A stretch of 64,000 nucleotides of DNA from Reyranella sp. Lineage in GTDB: Bacteria; Pseudomonadota; Alphaproteobacteria; Reyranellales; Reyranellaceae. The stretch is taken from NCBI RefSeq assembly GCF_004297405.1, contig NZ_SCVC01000036.1, forward strand, positions 124,001 to 188,000. Direction: 5' to 3'. Both the position numbers and the translations under genes were made by a program. Of the stretch, positions 20,549 to 31,857 are shown one piece after another; within the stretch, counting starts at the first letter, position 1, and the number at the start of each line of letters is the position of its first letter. The notes under the pieces were generated by a model, which was given only the letters and a program-made list of their open reading frames with translations, made no database searches and had not been told where the DNA came from.

Positions 20549-21655
20549 TCAGAGTTTGTTGGCGGCCGACTGGCGCGCCATGAAGTTGTCGAAGGTGTTT
20601 TCGGCCACGCGGAACCACAGCACCTCCTCGTTCCGGAACTGCCGCCACTGATCGTAGATCTTCTTGAACTTGGCGTTCTTCTCCGAGGTCTCGGCATAGA
20701 GCTTGTTGGCCGATTCGAGGCTGGCCTCCATCACCGGTTGCGGGAAGGCCACCAGCTTGGTGCCCGCGGCGACGAGCTCGCGCAGCGCCTTGGGATTGAG
20801 GGCATCGTACTTGGCGAGCATCTGCGTGTGCGCCTTGGCCGAGGCCACCTCGATCACCGACCTGTAGATCGCCGGCAGCTCGTTCCACTTCGCGAGGTTG
20901 ATGAAGTTGGAAAGCTGCGGCCCTCCCTCCCACCAGCCGGGGTAGTAGTAGTACGGCGCCACCTTGTTGAAGCCGAGCTTCTGGTCGTCATAGGGCCCGA
21001 CCCATTCGGCAGCGTCGATCGTGCCCTTCTCCAGCGCAGGATAAATGTCCCCACCGGCGATCTGCTGCGGCACCAGGCCAAGCGGTGTGAGCACCTGTCC
21101 GGCGAAGCCGCCGATGCGCATCTTGAGACCCTTGAGGTCCTCGACGGTCTTGATCTCCTTACGGAACCAGCCGCCCATCTGGCAGCCCGTGTTACCGCAT
21201 GGCACTCCGTAAATGTTGTAGTCCTTGAGGAACTCGTTCACCGCCTGGCGGCCACCGCCCCAATTCATCCAGGCATCCTGCTGGCGGGCGTTGAGGCCGA
21301 ACGGCAGCGCCGTGTCGAAGGCGAAGGTCGGATCCTTGCCGATGTAGTAGTAGGACGCTGTGTGTCCCATCTCGACGGTGCCGTTCTGCACGGCGTCGGC
21401 GACCTGTAGGCCAGGGACGATTTCGCCAGCGGCGAACACACGGATCTGGAGTTTGTTGTCCGTCACTTCGGCGCAATACTTCGAGAAGGTCTCGGCCGCG
21501 CCGAAAAGTGTATCGAGCGACTTCGGAAAACTCGACGCCAGGCGCCACTTGAGCTCCGGCATCGACTGCGCAATGGCCGGTGCCGCTACCACGCTGGCGG
21601 CCACAGCCGTAGCGCCGCCCAAACCGGCGGTTTTGATGAACTTACGACGTTGCAT
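20549..21655 (-). CDS. TRAP transporter substrate-binding protein, TakP-like (array member 4)
   Basis: MQRRKFIKTAG start at 21655; [46 protein letters not shown]. 1107 bp. Confidence 0.95.
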   Translation of the reverse strand: MQRRKFIKTAGLGGATAVAASVVAAPAIAQSMPELKWRLASSFPKSLDTLFGAAETFSKYCAEVTDNKLQIRVFAAGEIVPGLQVADAVQNGTVEMGHTASYYYIGKDPTFAFDTALPFGLNARQQDAWMNWGGGRQAVNEFLKDYNIYGVPCGNTGCQMGGWFRKEIKTVEDLKGLKMRIGGFAGQVLTPLGLVPQQIAGGDIYPALEKGTIDAAEWVGPYDDQKLGFNKVAPYYYYPGWWEGGPQLSNFINLAKWNELPAIYRSVIEVASAKAHTQMLAKYDALNPKALRELVAAGTKLVAFPQPVMEASLESANKLYAETSEKNAKFKKIYDQWRQFRNEEVLWFRVAENTFDNFMARQSAANKL

Positions 21656-21755
21656 GGACGTCCCTCCCACAGGACTTGCTGTTCTAAAATGCTGATTCCA
21701 CTCAGCGGAACCACCCTGCCACGGGAAAAGGAATCTGGCAAAGCCTGCACAAAGC

Positions 21756-21782
21756 AAAAGGCCCCGCCGAAGCGGGGCCTTC
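21756..21782 (-). terminator. Intrinsic terminator-like hairpin downstream of SBP5
   Basis: AAAAGGCCCCGC-CGAA-GCGGGGCCTT. Confidence 0.82.
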
Positions 21783-21807
21783 CATCGACCGATAGGCCGG
21801 TCGGATC

Positions 21808-22914
21808 CTAGAGCTTGTTGGCCGCCGACTGGCGCGCCATGAAGTTGTCGAAGGTGTTCTCGGCAACCCGGAACCACAGAACCTCTTCGTTCCGGAACGG
21901 CTTCCAGGAATCGTAGACCTTCTTGAACTTCGGGTTCTTGGCGATCGTCTCGGCGTAGAGCTCGTTGGAGGCGTTGAAACAGGCTTCCATCACCGACTGC
22001 GGGAACGGCAGGAACTTCGTTCCGGCCGCCACCAGCTCGCGCAGCGCCTTGGGGTTCTGCGCGTCGTACTTCGCGACCGACCAGCTCACCGTATCGCCAC
22101 ACGCCACCGCGATGGCTTCTTTGTACGCCGGCGGAAGCGCGTCGAACGCCTTGTTGCCGCAATAGAGCGACAGCGCCGCGCAGCCTTCCCACCAACCTGG
22201 ATAGTAGTAGTACGGTGCCACCTTGTTGAAGCCGAGCTTCTGGTCGTCGTACGGACCGACCCATTCGGCAGCGTCGATCGTGCCCTTCTCCAGTGCCGGA
22301 TAGATGTCGCCGCCAGCGATCTGCTGCGGCACCACGCCGAGCTTCGCCATCACCTGGCCGGCAAAACCGCCGATGCGCATCTTCACGCCCTTCATGTCCT
22401 CGGGCGTCTTGATCTCCTTGCGCCACCAGCCGCCCATCTGCGCGCCGGTGTGGCTCATCAGGAAGGAGGTCATCTTGTATTCTTTATAGAAATCACGCAT
22501 CAGCTCGAGCCCGCCGCCGTGATAAACCCAGGCATTGTGCTGGCGCGTGTTCAATCCGAACGGCAGCGCGGTATCGAACGCGAAGGTCGGATCCTTGCCG
22601 ACATAATAGTAGGAGGCGGTGTGGCCGCACTCGACCGTCTCGTTCTGCACGGCATCGACGACCTGCAGGCCCGGGACGATTTCGCCGGCGGCGAACACAC
22701 GGATCTGGAACTTGTTATCGGTCAGCGCGGCAACGCGCTTGGCGAAGAACTCACCGGCGCCGTAGATCGTGTCGAGTGACTTCGGAAAGCTCGAAGCCAG
22801 GCGCCACTTCACCTCGGGCAGGGACTGGGCAACTGCTGGCGCGGCGAGCGCACTGGCAGCAGCCACGGTCGCGCCACCGACGCCGGCGGTGCGCATGAAT
22901 TTGCGACGTTGCAT
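21808..22914 (-). CDS. TRAP transporter substrate-binding protein, TakP-like (array member 5)
   Basis: MQRRKFMRTAG start at 22914; [52 protein letters not shown]. 1107 bp. Confidence 0.95.
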   Translation of the reverse strand: MQRRKFMRTAGVGGATVAAASALAAPAVAQSLPEVKWRLASSFPKSLDTIYGAGEFFAKRVAALTDNKFQIRVFAAGEIVPGLQVVDAVQNETVECGHTASYYYVGKDPTFAFDTALPFGLNTRQHNAWVYHGGGLELMRDFYKEYKMTSFLMSHTGAQMGGWWRKEIKTPEDMKGVKMRIGGFAGQVMAKLGVVPQQIAGGDIYPALEKGTIDAAEWVGPYDDQKLGFNKVAPYYYYPGWWEGCAALSLYCGNKAFDALPPAYKEAIAVACGDTVSWSVAKYDAQNPKALRELVAAGTKFLPFPQSVMEACFNASNELYAETIAKNPKFKKVYDSWKPFRNEEVLWFRVAENTFDNFMARQSAANKL

Positions 22915-22987
22915 CTGAGAGAACTCCCTAAAATCTCTTACTTTGAACGCGTCTTTTGCCACGCGAACCGCATTTTGCGGCGGCGGT

Positions 22988-23003
22988 TTATCGCATAGCG
23001 CAA
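22988..23003 (-). promoter_or_regulatory. TTATCGCATAGCGCAA motif upstream of SBP5 (shared with SBP6)
   Basis: 15 of 16 bases match 24275-24290 upstream of SBP6; both lie exactly 74 bp from the start codon. Confidence 0.35.
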
Positions 23004-23045
23004 CGGCGATGGAAAGCTAGTTGCCGCCTCCCTGAAGGCAAACAG

Positions 23046-23069
23046 AAAACCCCGCAAAGGCGGGGTTTT
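23046..23069 (-). terminator. Intrinsic terminator downstream of SBP6
   Basis: AAAACCCCGC-AAAG-GCGGGGTTTT. Confidence 0.85.
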
Positions 23070-23094
23070 ACATTGGTTTTTCAAAGACTTGGAG

Positions 23095-24201
23095 TCAGAG
23101 CTTATCGGCTGCCGATTGTCGCGCCATGAAGTTGTCAAAAGTGTTTTCGACCACCCTGAACCACAGCACCTCCTCGGCACGGAACGGCTTCCAGGAATCG
23201 TAGACCTTCTTGAACTTCGGATTCTTGGCGCTGGTCTCGGCGTAGATCTCGTTTGCGGCATTGAAGGCCGCTTCCATCATCGTCTGCGGAAACGGCAGGA
23301 CCTTTGCGCCCCCCGCAATCAGCTCCCGCAACGCGCGCGGGTTCTGTGCATCGTACTTGGCGAGCGACCACCCCACCGTGTCGCCAGCTGCGACCGAGAT
23401 CGCCTCCTTGTACATCGGCGGCAGGGCCGCGAATGCCTTGTCGCCACAATAGAGCGAGACCGCCGTACTGCCTTCCCACCAGCCAGGGTAATAGTAGTAA
23501 GGCGCTACTTTGTAGAAGCCGAGTTTCAGATCATCGTAGGGGCCAACCCACTCGGCGGCATCGATCGTGCCCTTCTCCAGCGCCGGATAGATGTCGCCGG
23601 CAGCGATCTGCTGCGGCACCACGCCGAGCTTCGCCAACACTTGACCGGCAAAGCCACCGACACGGAACTTCAAGCCCTTCAGATCATCGAGCGTCTTGAT
23701 CTCCTTGCGGAACCAGCCGCCCATCTGCGCGCCCGTGTGTCCCACCAGGAAGGACGTCATCTTGTAGTCCTTGTAGAACTCACGCATCAGCTCGAGCCCG
23801 CCACCGTGATAGACCCAGGCGTTGTGCTGCCGAGTGTTGAGGCCGAACGGCAACGCAGTATCGAAGGCGAAGGTCGGATCCTTGCCGACATAGTAGTAGG
23901 CGCCCGTGTGGCCGCACTCGACGGTCTCATTTTGCACGGCATCGAGGACCTGCAGGCCCGGGACGATCTCGCCCGCAGCGAAGGATCGGATCTGGAATTT
24001 GTTATCGGTGAGTGTTGCGACCCGCTTGGCAAAGAACTCGCCGGCGCCGTAGATCGCATCGAGCGACTTCGGGAAGCTCGAGGCCATGCGCCACTTCACC
24101 TCGGGCAAGGACTGGGCAATGGCAGGTGCTGCGAGCGTGCCAGCCGCGGCCACTGTTGCGCCGCCGACGCCAGCCGTGCGCAAGAATTTGCGACGTTGCA
24201 T
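23095..24201 (-). CDS. TRAP transporter substrate-binding protein, TakP-like (array member 6)
   Basis: MQRRKFLRTAG start at 24201; [53 protein letters not shown]. 1107 bp. Confidence 0.95.
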   Translation of the reverse strand: MQRRKFLRTAGVGGATVAAAGTLAAPAIAQSLPEVKWRMASSFPKSLDAIYGAGEFFAKRVATLTDNKFQIRSFAAGEIVPGLQVLDAVQNETVECGHTGAYYYVGKDPTFAFDTALPFGLNTRQHNAWVYHGGGLELMREFYKDYKMTSFLVGHTGAQMGGWFRKEIKTLDDLKGLKFRVGGFAGQVLAKLGVVPQQIAAGDIYPALEKGTIDAAEWVGPYDDLKLGFYKVAPYYYYPGWWEGSTAVSLYCGDKAFAALPPMYKEAISVAAGDTVGWSLAKYDAQNPRALRELIAGGAKVLPFPQTMMEAAFNAANEIYAETSAKNPKFKKVYDSWKPFRAEEVLWFRVVENTFDNFMARQSAADKL

Positions 24202-24274
24202 CTTGGAGATTCTCCCTAAGGCTTTTTGCTTTGACCCACCTCTTCGAGGTGAGCCGCTTTTTACGACGAGAGAA

Positions 24275-24290
24275 TTATCGCATGGCGCAA
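24275..24290 (-). promoter_or_regulatory. TTATCGCATGGCGCAA motif upstream of SBP6 (shared with SBP5)
   Basis: See 22988-23003. Confidence 0.35.
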
Positions 24291-24306
24291 TAGGGCCAAA
24301 AAGGAA

Positions 24307-24330
24307 GAAACCCCGCCGAAGCGGGGTTTC
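24307..24330 (-). terminator. Terminator-like hairpin downstream of SBP7
   Basis: GAAACCCCGC-CGAA-GCGGGGTTTC followed on the minus strand by TTCCTTTTTGG. Confidence 0.75.
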
Positions 24331-24353
24331 CAGGTCGTCTCGGACCAGGCCGA

Positions 24354-26358
<2,005 letters not shown>

Positions 26359-26360
26359 TC

Positions 26361-28601
26361 TCAGTCCTTGAACCGTTTGGCCCGTGGCCAGCCCTTCTCC
26401 GGCATGCGTCCCGCTTGCGAGCGCTCGCCACGCCAGAATTTCAGCTCGTTGGCCGGGATCACCCGGTTGCCCCACGGCAAACCTTCGGAAAGCTTGAAGG
26501 CCTGCGCATCCGACAACTGGTCGCCCTTGGACTTTTGCAGCAGTACGCCGCGGCCACGGCCCATCTCGGGAATCTGGTCCAGCGGGAAGATCAGCAGCTT
26601 GCGGCCTTCGCTCAGTGCCGCCGCTGAATCCGCGCCCTCAGGCACGATCGAAAAGGCCTGCGCCCTCTCCTTGTCGGCGAGATTCAGGACCTGCTTGCCG
26701 TTCTTGGTCTGCGCCACGACATCGTCTTCCGGCACGATGAAGCCGCGGCCGGCATCCGAGGCCACGAGGAACTTGCGTCCGCCGCCCAGCACCATGAGCT
26801 GCACGACGTCCTGCTCGTTGCCGAGCTCGATCATCAGGCGGAGCGGCTCGCCATGGCCGCGCGCGCTTGGCAGGCGGTCACAGCCCAGGGTGTAGAAGCG
26901 GCCATTGGTGCCGAACACCAGCACCTTGTCGGTCGACTGCGCGTGGATGGCGAAGCGCGGCCCATCGCCTTCCTTGAACTTGAGTTCGGCGGCCGCCTTG
27001 TCGTCGAGATGCCCCTTGGCGGCGCGGATCCAGCCCTTCTCCGACAGGATCACCGTCATTGGCTCGCGCTCGACGAAGTCCTCGATCGCGTGTTCGATCT
27101 CGGCCGGTGCATCGGCCAGCTCGGTACGGCGACGGCCGAGTTCGGTCTTGCCACCGAACTTCTTCTTGGTCTCCTGAACTTCCTCGGCGATCGCCTTCCA
27201 CTGCAGATCGTCGCTCTTCAGCAGTTCCTTGAGGGTCTTCCGCTCGGCAGAGAGTTTCTTGTGCTCGCCACGGATCTCGAACTCTTCGAGCCGGCGCAAC
27301 GCGCGCAGCCGCATGTTCAGGATCGACTCGGCTTGCAGATCGGTGAGGCCAAAAGCCTTGATCATCTTCGGCTTGGGCTCGTCCTCCTCGCGGATGATCT
27401 TGATCAGCTTGTCGAGGTTCAGATAGGCGATCAGGTAGCCGTCGAGGATTTCCAGCCGCCGTTCGATCTCGGCCAGGCGGAAGGTCGAGCGCCGCACCAG
27501 CACTTCGCGACGATGATCGAGGAAGGCCTGCAACGCCTCGCGCAGGTTCATCACGCGTGGCGTGTTGTCCCTGTCGAGGACATTGAGGTTCAGCGGGAAG
27601 CGCGTCTCAAGGTCGCTGAGCTTGAAGAGCTGCTCCATCAGCAGTTCGGCCGGCACATTGCCGGTGCGCGGCTCCAGCACGATACGCACGTCGTCGGCCG
27701 ACTCGTCGCGCACGTCCTCGAGGATCGGCAGCTTCTTGGCGTTGATGATTTCGGCAATGCGTTCGATCAGCTTGCCCTTCTGGACCTGATACGGGATCTG
27801 GGTGACGATGATCCGGTACTGGCCGCGCGGCAGTTGTTCGACTTCCCACTTGGCACGCAGACGAAAGGCGCCGCGGCCCGTCTTGTAGGCTTCGACGATC
27901 GATTCGCGCGGCTCGACAAGGATGCCACCGGTCGGGAAGTCCGGTCCCTTCACCAGATCGACCAGTGTCTCGATGCGTGAGTTCGGCGTCTTGATGAGAT
28001 GCAGCAGCGCGTCGCACAGCTCGCCGGCGTTGTGCGGCGGGATCGAGGTCGCCATGCCGACGGCGATGCCGGCCGCGCCGTTGGCCAGCAGATTGGGAAA
28101 GCCGCCGGGCAGAACGATCGGCTCTTCGGTCGAACCGTCGTAGTTGGGCCGGAAGTCGACAGCGTTCTCGTCGATGCCCGTCAGCAGCGCCTCTGCAACG
28201 GCGGTCAGGCGCGCTTCGGTGTAACGCATCGCGGCCGGGTTATCGCCGTCGATATTGCCGAAGTTGCCCTGGCCTTCGATCAGCGGGTAGCGGGCGGCGA
28301 ACTCCTGCGCCAGGCGCACCAGTGCGTCGTAGATCGACTGGTCGCCGTGCGGGTGATACTGGCCGATCACGTCGCCGACCACGCGCGCACTCTTCTTGAA
28401 GGCGCTGTTGGGGTCGAGCCGGAGCTGGCGCATCGCATAGAGCAGCCGGCGATGCACCGGCTTCAGCCCGTCGCGCACATCGGGAAGCGACCGCGACATG
28501 ATGGTCGACAGAGCATAGGACAGGTAGCGCTCCTGGAGCGCTTGCCCGAATTGCACCGGCTTGACCGCCGCGAGTGGAACGACGTTGTTGCGCTTTGCCA
28601 T
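26361..28601 (-). CDS. parC: DNA topoisomerase IV subunit A
   Basis: [68 protein letters not shown]. Confidence 0.96.
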   Translation of the reverse strand: MAKRNNVVPLAAVKPVQFGQALQERYLSYALSTIMSRSLPDVRDGLKPVHRRLLYAMRQLRLDPNSAFKKSARVVGDVIGQYHPHGDQSIYDALVRLAQEFAARYPLIEGQGNFGNIDGDNPAAMRYTEARLTAVAEALLTGIDENAVDFRPNYDGSTEEPIVLPGGFPNLLANGAAGIAVGMATSIPPHNAGELCDALLHLIKTPNSRIETLVDLVKGPDFPTGGILVEPRESIVEAYKTGRGAFRLRAKWEVEQLPRGQYRIIVTQIPYQVQKGKLIERIAEIINAKKLPILEDVRDESADDVRIVLEPRTGNVPAELLMEQLFKLSDLETRFPLNLNVLDRDNTPRVMNLREALQAFLDHRREVLVRRSTFRLAEIERRLEILDGYLIAYLNLDKLIKIIREEDEPKPKMIKAFGLTDLQAESILNMRLRALRRLEEFEIRGEHKKLSAERKTLKELLKSDDLQWKAIAEEVQETKKKFGGKTELGRRRTELADAPAEIEHAIEDFVEREPMTVILSEKGWIRAAKGHLDDKAAAELKFKEGDGPRFAIHAQSTDKVLVFGTNGRFYTLGCDRLPSARGHGEPLRLMIELGNEQDVVQLMVLGGGRKFLVASDAGRGFIVPEDDVVAQTKNGKQVLNLADKERAQAFSIVPEGADSAAALSEGRKLLIFPLDQIPEMGRGRGVLLQKSKGDQLSDAQAFKLSEGLPWGNRVIPANELKFWRGERSQAGRMPEKGWPRAKRFKD

Positions 28602-28653
28602 TTACCGGACGTGAGGGGAAGCGGCCGCAATTCTCGCCACGGCCGTTGTTATT

Positions 28654-29370
28654 CTAGCGTTGGAGCGACTCCATAAATCTCGACCGCGCGGGAGGCAAGG
28701 GCTTGTTGTGTGGCCAAAACACGTGCCGTTCGAGGAAATAGCCCGTCAGGTCGAGGCCCAGGCGCAGCTCATCGTCATCGGACGGTAAACCGCCAGTGGA
28801 TAGAAAGCCGGGCAGCGGCAAAAGCTTCTCTTTGTAGGGGCCGGCGGCCGCCTGGGACACTGCCCGGCCCGTCTTGGGCGAGACATAGGCCAGGTCTTCG
28901 GTTGTCCCGGTGGCTGCACATTTTTCGAGATCGAGGCCGAAGCCCAATTCCTGCAGCAGGCCTAACTCGAGTCGCACGTAGATGGCAGGCCAGCCGGGAT
29001 GGCCCAGTACCCCCAGGAAGGCACGAAACCCGTCGAACATCGCCGGATGCGGCTCGCGCTCGGGAAGAGCAGCATCGATGACAGCACAAGCCGCTGCCAG
29101 CCCCGACAGTTCGACTGCACTATCGAGCACCTGCGCGGCATGAGCTTCGCGCAGTTCGCCGGAATAGTTGCCGAGCTGTTCGGAGAGCCGGGCTCGCCAG
29201 GCCACCTCGACCAGATTGCCGGACTGCCAGACCGGACGGGCGCGGCGCGAGATGCCACCCGGCACGAAACCCGAGTGGCGACCATGCTCGCGCGTCAGCA
29301 GCGACACGACGAGGCCACTTTCGCCGTGAAGCCGTGCCGTCAGCACGATGCCATCGTCTGTCCAATCCAT
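28654..29370 (-). CDS. recO: DNA repair protein RecO
   Basis: MDWTDDGIVLTARLHGESGLVVSLLTREHGRHSGFVPGG; upstream extension of the listed ORF ignored. Confidence 0.93.
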   Translation of the reverse strand: MDWTDDGIVLTARLHGESGLVVSLLTREHGRHSGFVPGGISRRARPVWQSGNLVEVAWRARLSEQLGNYSGELREAHAAQVLDSAVELSGLAAACAVIDAALPEREPHPAMFDGFRAFLGVLGHPGWPAIYVRLELGLLQELGFGLDLEKCAATGTTEDLAYVSPKTGRAVSQAAAGPYKEKLLPLPGFLSTGGLPSDDDELRLGLDLTGYFLERHVFWPHNKPLPPARSRFMESLQR

Positions 29371-29413
29371 GCGTGTGTATGCCGCGTTTGGCCAAATCGC
29401 GCTAGGTTGTGGC

Positions 29414-30940
29414 ATGTCCCGATTGAGACGGCGCACGCTCCTGGGCGCCAGCGCCCTCGCCGCCTTCCCGCCCCGCCTCTTCGCCCAGACCGCCACAGCG
29501 AGCCGGCCGCGTCTCCTGCAAGGCGTGCAGGCCGGCGATGTCGGGGCCGATGGAGCAACGATCTGGAGCCGCGCCGACCGGCCGGCCCGCATGATCGTCG
29601 CCTATGCAACGACGGAGAGCTTTACCGATGCAAAGCGCCTTGAGGGACCCTCGGCGCTCGAGGCGACAGACTTCACCTCGCGCCTGCGTCTCGTCGATCT
29701 GCCGCCGGGACAGACGATCTTCTATCGCGTCACCTATCTCGACCTTGGCGATCTCAAGACCCTGAGCGAGCCGGTCGTCGGCCGTTTCCGCACGCCACCC
29801 GCTTCCGATGCCGACGTAAGCTTCGTCTGGTCGGCCGATACGGTCGGCCAGGGCTGGGGCATCAATCCCGAGATCGGCGGCATGACGATTTACGAGTCGA
29901 TGCGTCGTCTCGTGCCCGATTTCTTCATCCATTGCGGCGACACGATCTATGCCGACAATCCGCTCAGCACCGAGAAGAAGCTGCCCAACGGCCGCGTCTG
30001 GAAGAACCTCGTCACGGAGGCGAAGTCGAAGGTCGCCGAAAGCCTGGCCGAGTTCCGCGGCAATCACCTCTACAATTTCCTCGACGACAATCTGCGCCGC
30101 TTCAATGCCGAGGTGCCGATGGTGGCGCTGTGGGACGACCATGAGGTCGTCGACAATTGGACCTGGGAGAAACGTCTCGACGCCGATGCTCGCTACAGGG
30201 TGAAGGATGCCCGCACCCTTGCGACCGCATCCGAGCGGGCCTTCCGAGAATACATGCCCCTGGCCGACGGGCTCGATGGACCGATGCGGCTGTATCGCCG
30301 TTTCTCCTTCGGCCCGCATCTCGATCTTTTCCGCCTCGACATGCGCAGCTTCCGGGGACCGAACACCGTTGCTGCCTCGAACACCGCCTATCTCGGCAAC
30401 GACCAGCTCACCTGGTTGAAGCAGGCGCTCAGGTCATCGAAGGCCACCTGGAAGATCATCGCAGCCGACATGCCGCTGGGCCTTGCCGTCTATGACGATT
30501 GGCGCACCAAGACGGGCGCCGATGGCCCCGCCAACGCCGATGACGGACCACCGCTTGGCCGCGAACTCGAGATCGCCGGCCTGCTGGCCTTCATCAAGCG
30601 CGAGGATATTCGCAACGTGCACTGGATCACTGCCGACGTGCACTATCCGGCCACGCACCGCTACGACCCGGCGCACGCGGCCTTCTCCGACTTCACGCCG
30701 TTCTACGAGTTCGTCTCAGGGCCGCTCTGCGCCGGCGGCTTCGGGCCCAATGCACTCGATCACACCTTCGGGCCGCAAATCGTCTTCCAGAAAGTTCCCA
30801 GCCGGATCGATCTGTCGCCACTCGAAGGCTCCTGCCATTTCGGTCACGTCAAGATCGACGGCCGCGCGCGCGTGATGACGGTCACCCACCGCGACGCGGC
30901 AGGCGGCATCCTGCACACGCTCGAACTGGCGCCGACCTAG
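29414..30940 (+). CDS. PhoD-like alkaline phosphatase family protein with Tat-type leader
   Basis: MSRLRRRTLLGASALAAFPPRLFAQ; GVQAGDVGADGATIWSRADRPARM; FIHCGDTIYADNP; VALWDDHEVVDNWTWEK. Confidence 0.93.
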   Translation: MSRLRRRTLLGASALAAFPPRLFAQTATASRPRLLQGVQAGDVGADGATIWSRADRPARMIVAYATTESFTDAKRLEGPSALEATDFTSRLRLVDLPPGQTIFYRVTYLDLGDLKTLSEPVVGRFRTPPASDADVSFVWSADTVGQGWGINPEIGGMTIYESMRRLVPDFFIHCGDTIYADNPLSTEKKLPNGRVWKNLVTEAKSKVAESLAEFRGNHLYNFLDDNLRRFNAEVPMVALWDDHEVVDNWTWEKRLDADARYRVKDARTLATASERAFREYMPLADGLDGPMRLYRRFSFGPHLDLFRLDMRSFRGPNTVAASNTAYLGNDQLTWLKQALRSSKATWKIIAADMPLGLAVYDDWRTKTGADGPANADDGPPLGRELEIAGLLAFIKREDIRNVHWITADVHYPATHRYDPAHAAFSDFTPFYEFVSGPLCAGGFGPNALDHTFGPQIVFQKVPSRIDLSPLEGSCHFGHVKIDGRARVMTVTHRDAAGGILHTLELAPT

Positions 30941-31857
30941 GGTTCGTAATCCAATCCGATTGCGCGGTAGTGCGAAGGATCGTCGGCCCAGCGCTCGCTC
31001 ACCTTAACGTGCAGGAAGAGATGCACGGGCCGCTCCAGCATCTGGCCGAGCTCGTGGCGGGCCCGCGCGCCGATCTGTTTGATGCGCGCGCCACCTTTGC
31101 CCAGGAAGATAGCGCGCTGGCCATCGCGCTGGACATGGATCGTCTGCTCGATCCGCACGCTGCCGTCTGGCCGGTCTTCCCATTTGTCGGTTTCGACCGC
31201 CGCCTCGTAGGGCAGTTCCTGATGGAGCTGCAGGAAGACCTGCTCACGCGTCACCTCGGACGCCAGGAGGCGCAACGGCAGGTCGGCCGCCTGATCCTGG
31301 GGATAGAGGAACGGTCCCGCTGGCACGGCAGTGGCCAAGGCGGTCAGAAGATCGTTGATGCCGTCGGCCTTCAGTGCGCTCACCATGAAGGTGCGCTCGA
31401 AGGGCACGCGGGCGTTGAGCTCGGCCGTGAGCGCCAGCAGCTTTTCGCGATGCACGAGATCGATCTTGTTCAGGACCAGATAGCGCGGCGCACGCGACTG
31501 CTTCAGCCGCTCGACGATAGCTTCGGTCTCGGGTCCGATGCCACGCTCGGCATCGACGACCAGCGCGACGACATCGGCATCCTCCGCGCCCTGCCAGGCG
31601 GCCGCCACCATCGCCCGCTCCAGGCGGCGCTTGGCCACACGGAAGATGCCCGGTGTGTCGACGAGCACGACCTGGGCGCGCGCGCCGTCGGGCAGGTCGG
31701 CCATGGCAATGCCGATTACGCGCATGCGCGTGGTCTGCACCTTGGGCGAGACGATGCTCACCTTCGAGCCGACGAGGCCGTTCACCAGGGTCGACTTGCC
31801 AGCATTAGGAGCACCGACCACGGCAACGAAGCCGGCGCGCGTGAGAAGTTCGGTCAT
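30937..31857 (-). CDS. era: GTPase Era
   Basis: GFVAVVGAPNAGKSTLVNGLVGSKVSIVSPKVQTTRMRVIGI; C-terminal KH domain. Confidence 0.97.
   Translation of the reverse strand: MTELLTRAGFVAVVGAPNAGKSTLVNGLVGSKVSIVSPKVQTTRMRVIGIAMADLPDGARAQVVLVDTPGIFRVAKRRLERAMVAAAWQGAEDADVVALVVDAERGIGPETEAIVERLKQSRAPRYLVLNKIDLVHREKLLALTAELNARVPFERTFMVSALKADGINDLLTALATAVPAGPFLYPQDQAADLPLRLLASEVTREQVFLQLHQELPYEAAVETDKWEDRPDGSVRIEQTIHVQRDGQRAIFLGKGGARIKQIGARARHELGQMLERPVHLFLHVKVSERWADDPSHYRAIGLDYEP

Noticed and set aside
19290-20933. Long N-terminal extensions of SBP3/4/6/7 ORFs (e.g. 20549-22426, 24354-25712)
   Set aside because: Extensions are out-of-frame readings of the neighbouring paralog or intergenic DNA; the true starts are the MQRRKF Tat-like leaders.
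17996-24330. Repeated hairpins in the array as a CRISPR, REP or mobile-element family
   Set aside because: Spacing is gene-sized, each hairpin sits just after a stop codon with a T tract on the coding strand, and there are no spacers or transposase; terminators explain them.
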